NCBI RefSeq assembly: GCF_014905175.1
Contig: NC_057790.1
Coordinates: 27,182,469 to 27,246,468 of the forward strand
Source of the DNA: Aphidius gifuensis
Lineage: Eukaryota > Arthropoda > Insecta > Hymenoptera > Braconidae
Direction: 5' to 3'
Length of the DNA stretch: 64,000 nt
The notes under the pieces were generated by a model. It saw only the letters and a program-made list of their open reading frames with translations. It was not told where the DNA came from and searched no databases. The position numbers were made by a program, and so were the translations under genes. Positions 38,190-50,530 of this stretch are shown here, piece by piece (position 1 is the stretch's first letter; each line of letters begins with the position of its first letter).

Positions 38190-41100
38190 AATAAAATGAG
38201 TGGAAGCAAAAAGAGCAACACCATTTGATAAAACCATAAATGATATATCATTCATCAATTGTATTTGTCTTGCATCTTTTAACAATAATTGTCGTTGAAA
38301 TTCAACTATTCAACGCTTCAGTCGTCAACTATTTCAAGATGCAATCTCATTCGTGGTTGTTTATTTGGAAAATAGTATCTTTGTATTATAAAATCAATGA
38401 TGAATGACATCTTGAATGTCTTTACAAATTTACGAATTTACATATATACATGAATAAATTTTAAGATGAAAAATAAAAGAATTCATTGGAAAATTAAGAA
38501 ATCAATAAATTACTTGTGTATTTTTTAATAATTATTAATGAGTTTCAGGTTTCAAATTGAGTCTATTTATATTATAATTAGAAATTATTGGAAATATAAT
38601 TGTGGCATTGGATTAATTATATACAAATTCTTTGAGACATAAATATAATTATCTCAACGGAAATTAAAATAAACCCCGCAGACTTAATTTATTATTAATA
38701 ACTTTAAATAATTTTATTTTAATATTTTTTAATATTAACCCACGTATATACATTTACAGAGATGTTATCAATGAGCTTTTGTTGAATCTACACATCTGTC
38801 TGTGTCATAATATTATATTATTATTTTATAAAAAAATCAATGACTCAAATAACTGACGTAAGTAACACTTAATATATTTTTTGCGATAAGAATCAGTCAG
38901 AATATAAGGGGCTAAGTATACACATACACTAACTTTTGCTGTCATGATTGCAAAATGAAAAAAAAATGAAAAAATGATAGAGTAATATTTCATCGGGTAA
39001 TATAAAATAAATGAGTAAAAAGTCAACAGTCTGTTTAATTAATTTATTGACTCGTTGATTTGAATTTTGATCGATACTCATAAATATTAATATATTGTGT
39101 ATTTAAAACTGGAAAAAAAAAAATTTATAAAAATGTTTCTGGCAACTTACCAATTGCGCAATAAATATACATAAATTTATTTAATTTCCAATTTAAATTT
39201 GTATAAAAAAAAAAAAAAAGGACATAAATATTTTATAATTTAATAATGATTTTTTTTTTTTTAAACATTAAATTGTGATTATAATAATTTTGGAAGAAAA
39301 AAAAGTCACGTTCCCACAGGACATTACAGTGTTTCATTATGAAATTTCGAGCCATGACAATATTGAATTACAATTGCTGTCACAACATCAGCCACTCGAT
39401 CTAATACGAACAAAAAAAAAATTTTAAATAAAAAAAAAAAAAGTAAAAAAGCCACCACAACATTTCTTTACGTCACTGATTTCAACGAATAATATATTAA
39501 ATTGAATAATCATATATATATATAAAAAACCTTTTTATTTGATCGTCAGTGTGACATGACAGCTCACTCGTTTCTTTTCAAATATATTTGTTCCATTTAA
39601 ATTACTTGAATTATGTCAAACCAATGGTGCTCTCGTGTTGCCTCGAAAGGAAACACCATTTACCCTTCTATCCTTGTATATCCTTCTATATCCTTCACAT
39701 CGTCAAGCAAAGCTTCATTGGAATCCAATCAGTCATGCGTGTGAAATATAATTAAATTAAATTATTTATTATATAAATTAAACAAAGTCATCAACTACAT
39801 ATACTTGAAACAATTATGTATCATCATTCATCAGGTTTAAATTCATTTCAAGTTCAAAAAATCAACACAAATTATTTATTATTATTATTATTATTATCAG
39901 GCATATATTGTTTGTTCGATTGTTATATTTTTTTCATTATTATAATACAAATAAATTATTATAATTATTATACAATGAAATTAAAACTAATTATTTTATT
40001 GAATAAATATTTTTTTTCTTTTTTTTTTCCACATATTATAATGTTATTATTTTATTATTTATTTATAATATGATATTTTTTATTTTTTATATAATTTATA
40101 CGAGTGTGCTGATATATTATATTGAGTGCCTGCTTTTTTTTTTTTCCTTTGTAAAATTTGTGAAAATTGGTTTATTGAATTGGCGAATATTTTTTGGTGC
40201 ATATTGCAAGGTCCTATATATTTTTATATATGATATTGAAAAATAATGCTTGGACCCAATAACGCATGTTAAAATATTTCTGTATAATATATAATATTGT
40301 GCATCGCGGGAAGTTTGTTTTAATATAATATTTCTTTTTAAAACATTTGGATTCGTAATAATTTTAATATTATATTTAATATTTACACATGCATTTATGT
40401 CATTTAATCTACATAATTATATTGTTAATGGAATTTAATTTATCCTCAACAATCAATATGGCACTGCCACACTGAAAAATCCTTGTTATCTTTTACAATA
40501 TATTTCATGAATAATTCATAAACTCAAGTATAATTATTTTCATTAAAAATCAACTTTTTTGTTTTATCAAATAAAATTTATTATTATATATACGTCTATA
40601 TAGATTTGGTCGACGATTTAAAATTTCAACATAATTATTATAATTTTTCTACACATATATATTTATTTATTATTTTAACACAAATAAATTTCTTTTTGAT
40701 AAACATTTATAACGAGCTTTTACTATTTTTTGATTAATTTATTTATCTATTTATTTATTTATTTATCATATGTGATTAAAGCCTTGCGACCAGCTAGAGA
40801 AATCCATGAGATAATTTCGACTAAACTAATATATATATATGAAAAATTGGAGTTTATTTTATTTATTAATAAATAATGCTATATTGCATTTGAATAATTC
40901 AACAGAATATAATTTTATTTAAATTATATAAATGAAATTAATTATGGAGATTTTATTTATTTTTTTTCTTTTCAGTCCAATAAAAATATTTATTATTTAT
41001 TACACAATTTGCAAAAAAATATTGCATTTTAAATATATATTATTTATAAGCGTAACATTGCGTAAATTCTCTAAACATTTATTTATTATTTATTTATGTT

Positions 41101-42345
41101 TTTAATAATTTTCAACAGAATAAAATATTTAAATGATAATAATATTTCTTTTTTTTTTTTTATAAAAATAATTAAACTCTATAATATAATCTACAAAGTT
41201 AAATAATAATTTGTTATTATTATTACTAAAATATTATATTATTTATCCTCGTTGCAGATATTTTCAATAATTTTATTTGATCAATTTAAAGAGTTTTAGT
41301 CTAACATTTGATATTTTATTGAGTCTATATACCATTTGCTGATGTTAAAGTTTAAAAAACTTGAAAAATAAAATATTTTTTTTCATATGAAATTCAGAAA
41401 GTAAAAAAAGAAAAATATACTTATATATATTTTACTCCACAAAGTATTTCAAAGATATAATGCATACATGTCGTTGCAAAAAAAATATAAAATTCAATTG
41501 AATTCATATAAAATGGACCCGCACATTTATAGTATATATTTTTTTTTTATTGGCAAAAAAAAATGTAAATAATAGATATAAAAAAAAAAAAAAAAGAAAA
41601 CCTTGATATACCTGTACCTGTCTCCAATAAGACCTACATTTTTAATTTATAAATTTTATTTTCCTAAAAGCCATGTAGCTCATGAGTTTACAGTATTTAT
41701 AATGACACTGTATAATAAATTTTAGATTAGCGAAATGTGGACGTTGTCAGACGGGGTGTATTTTCAGCAATACACTTGATAATTTAAATACTACATTGCG
41801 TAATAATAAGACGCAATGAGAAAAGGAGAGCAAGAGAGCCATCGACTATTATTTTAGGTCAAGTATAACATTAGCTTAACTTGTTCCATGAAAATTTGAT
41901 AAGACTGCTTGGTCAGGTGACTCGGGTCTCTACTCTCTACACAATATGTATTATCTATTTTTAAGACTATCTATTGACTTGATTAATATTTTTTTATATT
42001 TATTATATTATATATTTTTTTTTTTTTTTTTTAATTCATGAGACACTCCACAATAATTTAAATTAATATATATATATTTTTTTTTTTTAACTTTAATTTT
42101 TCATATATTTTCTTGTTTAAAAAATTCTGGTGACATAAATATATTATTTACGTCTAATTGACTCGTTACAGCGAATCTAAAATTCGCGGACGCTACCACT
42201 GTATATAAATATTAATCAAACTGAATATGTTAAATAAATTATTATTAAAAAAATTGAGCATAATTATAATTTTCAAAAGACAAAAAATAAATAATTTCAG
42301 TTGTTGACTTACCAAGACAAGTGACATAGTTAGTATAGAGCTAAA
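38190..42345. other. AT-rich intergenic region
   Basis: Between the F-box gene and the 3' end of the membrane-protein gene. Contains A/T tracts, ATT-type and TTTA-type simple repeats (near 39873-39897 and 40738-40765) and a CCTTCTATATCCTT-like tandem near 39664-39698. No gene recognised. The right end should hold the 3' UTR of the minus-strand gene ending at 42346. Confidence 0.5.
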
Positions 42346-45300
42346 TTACAACTCGATGATATCTGGTGCACGAAATTGTACTCTGCTACAAAATTTAATT
42401 TCCTGAACAACGACTTCTTTGCTTGTGTCAATCATATCTTTATTATAATTTTTATTATCAATATTATTTTGATGTTGTTTATCATTTCCATTATCATCAT
42501 CGTCATCACGATCAGCAGCAGCATCATCATTACCAGCAGCATCTTCATCCTCTTCATTGAGTTCCTCCAGAATTTGTCCATCAAATGATATTATTTTCGG
42601 ACGTCTTGCAATACCACCACCACCACCACCACCAGATGTTTCATCAATGCACTCTCTCAGACGTGTTGATCGCCGTGGTTATTTGTATCTATCATATACA
42701 ATTACACATATAATATATAGGCATAGAGTTTTTTCACATCAATAATATTAATGCCATCTTATATATTATTATCTATAATTTCTGAAATCATTCAATATAA
42801 ATTATTATTGTTTTTTATTTTTCATTGTGCTTTTTTAATAATTTAACATAAAAACGTGATAATCAAAAATTTAATTTATCAATCAACAAAATGAGATTTT
42901 GTTAAAAATTAATTATTATTATTATTGTTGTTGTTTGTAGATGTGATTTTTTTTTTTTTTTACTTTTTTATTTTTTTTTTTTTATTTTTAATTATACTGT
43001 ATGGAATCACGCGATTTTATTGATCGTGTACAATAAAGCAGCTCTTTGAAGAGAAAACAGCGACAGTATGATAGGTAAAAAAAAAAAAATATAGCCCGGT
43101 CAGTATATAATGAAAAATTGGACATTTAGCCTGTTTTAAAAACATGTCTTGGACATTTTTTTTAGTCCACTGATTTTATTATATTAATATATCTAAAAAT
43201 ATATATGTTTACCTTTCAAACCAGGGACACGCAAGAAACCTACAAATTGCAAGAACAATTGCTGTTATGATGCTGACACCAATTGCAGCATACATTATAC
43301 CCAAATGAATTATTGAAAATGTATAGAGTGTTTTGTGACACCAGTGATCTGGTTCAAACATTTTAGCCTCATAATCTGGCCATCTGATTTTCAAAATCCA
43401 ATAATTACCTGAATCATATTGTAAAACAAACAAAAACAAAAGTCGATTGGAATTTTCATCGAAATAAAATAAAAGTATATATAAAATTTTTTTAACAAGA
43501 ACAAATACATGAAAAATAGGTCAAACATGTTATACAGCCAACAGATAAAAAAGTTTTTAAAAAATTGTCTTACCTAGCACGAACCAGCCAGTTAAAAAAC
43601 ACGTTAGAATAATGGATACTAGCTGCATCGGTGATATGTAGGGTGAGTCTGTTGGCACGCTCAATAGTTCAAGTCTCCTCGAACGTATTTGTGAGTATAA
43701 TGCCCAAAACATTCTAACACCACCAAGTGTTCCACCAACAATCATGTAGACTGGTATATGAGGTTCTTTTGGACAATCCTTAATGTATTGCAAACCTAAA
43801 TAAATTATTACTAAATTCATTAATCAATTTATGTTAAAATTTAGGCTCTACTATTAATTAATTTTGGCATATTATTATTATAGTAAAAGCCATCATCATG
43901 GTTGAATCATCTGTGTCAAATTCGACTGAGGTGATAAGGACTCTATTGTTAAATGAGAACTGGTGAACAAAGAGAAGCCAGCATATTGACATCACATTCA
44001 TATACTCCACGTACATATATCTGTTGATAAATGATAATGTCAAATTGTTTCAATCAAAATTTTGTATCAATTCAATTTTATCATACACGAATCCTTGCAA
44101 GGTCAAATTTAAATTAAACTTATGAATTGTTATTGTTATTTTATTGAGAATCATGTGGTGCATGTGTGAATAACCACATTGAAAAATAAAAATATTGATT
44201 CAACTGAATTTTATATGGACCAATGATGATTGCATTTGACTTTAAAATTGTTTGTTTATTTGTTTTGTATTTATTTACATGTAAAATATTTTTTTTTTTA
44301 TAATCCTGATTTTTCATCAACACAAAATATTATTTTACTGTTTTTTTTTTCTATTTTTTTGTTTCGTGGAGTTTATCAACAATGCAATGTTTATTTGCAT
44401 TTATTTTATTTTTTTCATGTTATTTACTTGATGAAAGTTTAAATTTATATTACATATGTGAAAACGTGACGATTAAACGCATATATAATAGTGTTTGTTA
44501 AAAAATAAAATTAATAAACTTTTGTAATTACTGGTAAAGTAATTTATTTTTGAATGTAAATTTAATTGTTTTATAAATTAATAAAATTTTTAATCATGGG
44601 GCTTTAACATTGAGTTTTTGTAATTTGTTCTATGATTGTTTGGAACAAAAAAAAAAAGAAAAAAAGATAAATTAGTTTATAAAATATGTTTGTCAATAAA
44701 TTATGATGATGATTGATGAGAGCAAGTGGATAATCTGAAATTTGCAGTAATATTGTTGGTATACAAGATAATTATCTACCTGTAGTTTATTTAGACTAAA
44801 TATATGTACATTGATATTGATATGTAATTACACTACAAGTATATGCTAAATATCGATTTGAAAATATACAACTGCAAATACTATGTAGCTGTTTAAAATA
44901 AGAGGCCAGTAGTACAAAGTTAAATTAATTGGGCTTGCATGCCGATTGCCGTTTGTATTTTGCGCGTGCGTGTCACAATCAAACAGAGAGATTACATTAT
45001 TTCCGTGTAATCGATATTAATGTGAAATAAATTATTTTATCAATTTATCTAAACTTTTTATTTATGTGTAATATATAACAATTAAATGAAAAACATACCC
45101 ATGATAAGCATTATGACGGGCATTGTCGAGAGACAGGCTAGACAAATTGTGACAATCATTGTTTTGCTGACTACCCGCATTGCTCGAAATACAAAGTCAC
45201 ATGTACCATTAGCTTCACGATGTGCATCTTTTAATTGAAATACAAGTGAGCCATAAGTTGCAACAGCAATACTACCAGATCCATCAACTCCTTTTTGAGT

Positions 45301-47195
45301 TGAATTTACACTTCTCATACACAGTCTTCGTGATTCATCACCTGAAAACTAAATAAACAAAAATAAAAAAATATTTTATTGACTATATAAAAATCAATCT
45401 TTAAAAAGTTTTATTCAAAGTCAAAGTTCAATTGAGCATGTAGCTATGTTTTGAGAAAAAAAAATAAAAATAAAAATATATGAAAGACGCTAGTAAATAT
45501 TGGATAATAATTTTCATTTGAACTTGCGCAAACTCAAGTTTTGATTATGTTTGTTGAAAAATAAAAAATATATTTAAAAAAGGATTGATGCAAAAAAAAA
45601 ATAATTGCAAATGAAAATTTAATGTTGAAGAAAATAAAATATTAACCTGTGAAACAGAACTACTTGCTCGTCTTGAATCAGCCCAGGCATTTGTTGTACC
45701 ATATCCAAAATTAGTTTGCGCATTACAACTTGCTCCGGATCTCACGTTTGCTGAATTTACCTCACGTTGACGATACGGAGAATTGCTACGATTCCCCGAC
45801 GTGCCTGAAATCATAAATTTAATATACATAATATATAAAAAAAATTATCTTAAATTTTGATTTATATATTCTTCAATAATAATAATAATAATAATAATAG
45901 TTTTGTAACCTTGATCTGCAGATGCTCTTCGTGGTTCATGAAATGTGAGACTATTAGCTTGATGATAACGTTTTTCATGACCACCAAGACTACCTCTTGG
46001 GCTACGATCGATATCTGGTCCAATGCTGCCTCTTGGGCTGCGGCTTGATACAACATCTTGTTCTACAATTGAACCACGAGGATTCTTGTCAAAGTCAAGT
46101 ACAGCAACTGAACCCCTTGGAGATCTATTTACACCACCGCTATCATGTGGTACAAGTGAACCTCTTGGACTACGACTACCCTCTGGACATATTGAACCTC
46201 GCGGTGAACGATTTGTATCTGGTATTATTGATCCACGTGGTGATTTATTAATTTCTGGCATAATTGAACCTCTTGGTGATTGATTATGATATTCTGATGT
46301 TATTGATGAACGTTCAATATCAATACAACCAGGTGCAATACTACCTCTTGGTGATCGTGTCAACATTTCTGGGCATATTGAACCACGTGGACTTTTATCA
46401 TAATCATTTGGTGGTACAATACTACCTCTTGGTGATCTAGATACATCTGGACAAATTGAACCTCTTGGACTTTTGTCAAATTCAATATTTGCAATACTAC
46501 CACGTGGACTTCTTGATGCCTCTGGAAATAATGAATGTCTAGAACCTCTTGTTGAACTATTATTATTATTATTATCAGATGTTAAACGTTGATTTAAACC
46601 ACCACCACCACTTGTGCCTGGAACAATACTATTTCTTGGACTACGATTATTATATGATACATGATGCTCTTGATGATGATGATGATGATGATTTGGTACA
46701 AGAGAATGTCTTGGACTTCTTGGTACATCTGGCAATAAACTATCACGATGTATTCTACCAGTATCTGGCACAAGTGATCCTCTTGGACTTCTACAATATT
46801 CATCTGGTATTAATGAATTTCTTGGACTACGATTTTGTTCTGGAAGTAAACCACGTGTTGTACACATTTCTGGATCAGGAAGAATTCTTCGTCCAATTGG
46901 CTGTAATACATTCATTAAATTTATTTTTAATTATAAATTATATTTTGTTGACATATATGTATATTGTACTACTAACTTCATCATTGTCATCAGCATTAAA
47001 TGCAATATTTGGTACAACGCTACCACGGGGTGAACGTTGACGATCCATAATATTTATATTATCTGTTGTTGTATTTATGATCTTGTCAGTTGCAACAGAT
47101 GCACGTCGTACATTTATTGAATTACCCTGAGGTGAATTTACGCCGGCATTCCTCGACGCTTTTCTGCATCGGGACGACGAACTTCTCGTAAGCAT
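42346..47195 (-). CDS. Four-pass membrane protein (TMEM272-like) with SPRGS repeats
   Basis: Seven coding exons on the minus strand: 47195-46977, 46900-45910, 45804-45647, 45348-45099, 43795-43574, 43408-43213 and 42655-42346. Phases agree throughout; 781 residues. Residues 54-390 are a disordered tract with about 17 copies of (R/K)SPR(G/N/H)S followed by a hydrophobic residue, often V/I/C, then PD/PE, plus degenerate units and a His run. Residues 519-540, 553-573, 596-619 and 641-672 are membrane segments. The loop CPKEPHIPVYMIVGG (547-561) is typical of the TMEM272-like family, whose role is unknown to me. The tail has a Gly run, an acidic Asn/Asp region and ends RVQFRAPDIIEL. The repeats would be cytoplasmic if both ends are inside; RSPRGS suits proline-directed or basophilic kinases (inference). 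The last intron has a weak acceptor (GTCTGAG at 42656); without it, translation stops at 43209 after FER. The start is the first in-frame ATG in the exon. Confidence 0.82.
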
Positions 47196-47429
47196 CACGA
47201 CATTCTTTTAGCTATTTCATAACATTTAAAAAATAAAATTTTTAAAAGTTAATATCATCGCAGATAAAAATAGATAATGACACAATAATTCTTTATTTCA
47301 TTTCATTTTTTTTTTTACTACATATAGACGCTTATCATTTTTAATTTCAAATGCAAACAAATTTTATTCTATGTATATAATATAATAATAATTAAAAGCC
47401 TTCATCGCAGTTGCCAAGTCGAAATTAAA
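47196..47429. promoter_or_regulatory. 234-bp divergent interval between two genes
   Basis: The start codons of the minus-strand membrane-protein gene (47195) and the plus-strand serpin (47430) face away from each other across this AT-rich gap. It would have to hold the serpin promoter, and the membrane-protein promoter too unless that gene has a further upstream exon. I see no convincing TATA/initiator pair. Confidence 0.4.
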
Positions 47430-49274
47430 ATGGCTAAATGTAAGTACAATTTATTTTAATTTAGAGGTTATTAATTATTGTCTTTTTTTTTAATTAAATA
47501 ATTATTTATTATTCAAGTTTTATTAATTGGAATAATATTAAATTTAATATTATCAACAAATTGTCATACATTTATTTGGGGAAGTAACACCAGCGATGTC
47601 ATTGAATTATCTCAAGGTCTACGTAAATTTTCATCCAATTATTACAAGGTATTTATTGATAACAATAATGAAAATTTAAATATTATATAAAAATACATTT
47701 ATTGGTTGGTTTAGAGTGCAATGGATAATAGTACAAATAATATTGTAATATCATCATTCAGTGCATTGATGGTACTTGGAATGCTCGACAATGGTGCAAG
47801 TGGAAATATTAAAAAAGAATTTCATGATTCAATTGAACTGCCAATAAATACCAATATCACTAAAACTGGATTTCAATCATTAATTGATACATTAAACGTA
47901 TGTTTATGATTTTTTTTTAATTTTAATCAAAATATTATTATACTTGATGATATAATTTAATCATACAGAATATTCGTGTTGAATCAAGACTTTGGCTTAC
48001 CAATCACATTTTCGTTTCATCAACAGTTCAAGGACAGCATGATTTTATTATTAACAACATGGAATATTTTCGTTCTGAAGCTAGAGTTATTGATCTATCA
48101 AATAAAACTCAAGCCACTTTGAGCATCAATGAGTGGTGTTCTAATAAAACAATGAATATGATTAAAGATTTAGCAACACCTGGTACGTAGAAAAATAAAT
48201 GATTTTATAAAATTAAAAATTGAATAATTTATTGTTTTAGATTCAATTAAATTTGCTGAATTTATAATAGCAAATGCAATTTATTTTAATGCAACATGGG
48301 AAAGTAAATTTGATCCAGCAAGAACATTGATTGCATCGTACTTGGTTAATGACACTGTCAAGTACATTCCGACAATGCAAAAATCTGGATATTTTTTACA
48401 TGGTACAATGAGAAAATACAATGGCACATTCATTGCATTACCTTACAAGGTAAAAAGTATATTAAATATTTAAATAAAAAATTATTTATATCTAATTTCT
48501 GTTAGATTAAATCATCTGATGTTGTTGATGAAGATGAAGATGTTAATAATAATAAAGGAACACTTAAAATGTACATAATGATGTTTCCAAATGAGAGAAA
48601 ATTAAAAAAATTTGAAATGAATATTGACAAAGTTAATTTCAATAAAATAAACACAAGTTATTCATCAATGGATCTTGCATTACCAAAATTTAAAATTGAA
48701 AGTAAATTAGATCTTAGCAGTGTATTTTCAAAGGTAATAAATTTTTGATTGATTCAATAAAAAATAAAACTTGAATAAATATAATATATACATATAATAA
48801 AATTTATTAAGATGGGAATAAATGAAATGTTTGGATATTCAGTTTACTTGAAAGACATTGTTAACACAACGTCAGCTAAAATTGGTGAAGTTATTCAAAA
48901 AGTTGTTATCGAAGTTGATGAAGAAGGGACTAAAGTTGCTGCAATAACTGGTAAAACTTGATGATAATTTTTTATGTTACGTTAAGTTGATCATGTTATT
49001 TGAATAATTCATTTTTTAAACTTAATATAATTTATGTATCACATTGACTTTTAAAGTAATGCTCAAAGTATTTTATTACTTTTTTACTTTTTTTTTTATT
49101 GCAGGTGGATTTGGTGAAGTTAAAGTTGAATCACTTCACGTGCAAACAATTATCAAACCTTTTGTCATAACAATTGTATCAGAATATTATGGAACAGTTT
49201 TATTCAGTGCACGAATTTGTGATCCAACAATTGATATTTTTCAATATCATTTGAATAATTTAAAAAAAACTTAA
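47430..49274 (+). CDS. Secreted serpin (serine protease inhibitor family)
   Basis: Eight coding exons: 47430-47439, 47518-47648, 47715-47897, 47969-48182, 48241-48449, 48506-48733, 48812-48950 and 49105-49274. All boundaries are GT-AG with consistent phases; 427 residues. The first coding exon is only 10 nt (MAK plus one base). Residues 1-21 (MAKFLLIGIILNLILSTNCH) form a signal peptide, so it is probably exported to haemolymph. Serpin signatures are NAIYFNATWESKFDP (about 190-204), the reactive-loop hinge EEGTKVAAITG (362-372) and the C-terminal block TIIKPFVITIVS then GTVLFSARICDPT. Counting 15 from the hinge glycine puts P1-P1' near Lys378-Val379, suggesting a trypsin-like target, but loop length is uncertain by one. 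The hinge has small residues at most positions, so inhibition is plausible. Insect serpins regulate melanisation, Toll signalling or act in venom; which applies cannot be told. Confidence 0.9.
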
Positions 49275-50079
49275 ACATCATTATTTATTATTTTTTTTTA
49301 ATTTTTAAAAATATTAGAGTTTAATTTTAAAACGTGTCAGAAGCATATTTGTTTTATATACCTATCTTTGATATTTTAACGACGACACAGACGACGACAA
49401 TGACAGGTGTCGATTGAATTTTTAACCAGTCAAGAAAAAAAATATATAGTGTCAATACCAGACGTCAAGAAAATATATAGGTATTCCACATCACACAAAG
49501 TACTTGTGCGCTCTTGTGATTTTATTTTTTTATATCAAAAAAAATATATATATTTACGTATTAATTATTTTTAATTGAAATTTTAATTTTTTTAAATAAT
49601 AATATTTTTATAATTGGTATTAAATATGCATTTCAAGTTATAAAAATGAGCAGTAATATATTTTCATTTTCAACAAGTGCGTATAATTATTATAGTTTAT
49701 TGCAGAGTTTGATGAATGCGAATATTTATAAATAATGAGCTTGAAAGTTTACTTGGATATTTGACATCATTAAATTGACTTTATATGAATATTGTAAATT
49801 AATACTCACATTCATGTACAATTTTCCAACTATCAATGGGTATAAATAACAAGTGTATATATGTCTTTGTATATTTGATGATGTATATATTAAATTTCCG
49901 CATGTAAATATCTTCACAAAGTTGCTTTGAAAATTATCAAGATATACAGCATAAACTTGGATTATATTTTGATATTATTATTATTATTATTACTACTTGA
50001 AAAATATATTTAAAAAATATGAAAATAATAATTTTATTGTTGAAAAAATATTTAAATAACAAACAAAAAAAAAACTTAC

Positions 50080-50093
50080 CAAATCTCATCATC
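50080..50093 (-). other. Possible first-exon end with start codons (minus strand)
   Basis: On the minus strand ATGATGAGATTTG is followed by the strong donor GTAAGT (50079-50074). Only the 3' edge of the exon can be placed. It lies upstream of the SPRGS membrane-protein gene, with the serpin in between. The donor is phase 1 and would join in frame to that gene's exon 3 (45804), skipping the repeats. Speculative. Confidence 0.25.
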
Positions 50094-50506
50094 TCTTTGG
50101 CAAATTTGTTATTTCTTTTTTTTTGTTTTACCTTTTATTTAAAAAATAAAAATTTAAAAAAAAAACGATAAATATAATTTTTTTATTTTTTCACTCGAAT
50201 ATAGGATTTTTATGTATTATCACAATATTTTTCACTGAAAAGTTATATACCACTAATTATAGTTTGATGATATTTTTTTTTTAATTTGGCTCAATTATTT
50301 AGCAATAAATAAATAATAATAATAATAAAAATTTGAGGATTGTTATACGACAAGCATACTCGAAAGTTGCGATGTTACTGAGTGTGTTATACGATTTGTG
50401 TGTTGGCGAAAGAGAAATTTGCGTCAGCGCATAGGATTTTCTCAACTCCTCTCATCTTTGTGAAAATATATAGCAATATAGCAACCCTCTAGTTCATTCG
50501 TTCCTC

Positions 50507-50530
50507 CAACAACAACAACAACAACAACAC
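50507..50530. repeat. (CAA)n microsatellite
   Basis: Seven CAA units in a patch of higher GC. Confidence 0.85.

Noticed and set aside
46549..47040. Long plus-strand open frame opposite the SPRGS tract
   Set aside because: It is the complement of repetitive codons; its Tyr/Asp/Leu-rich translation has no domain and no splice logic.
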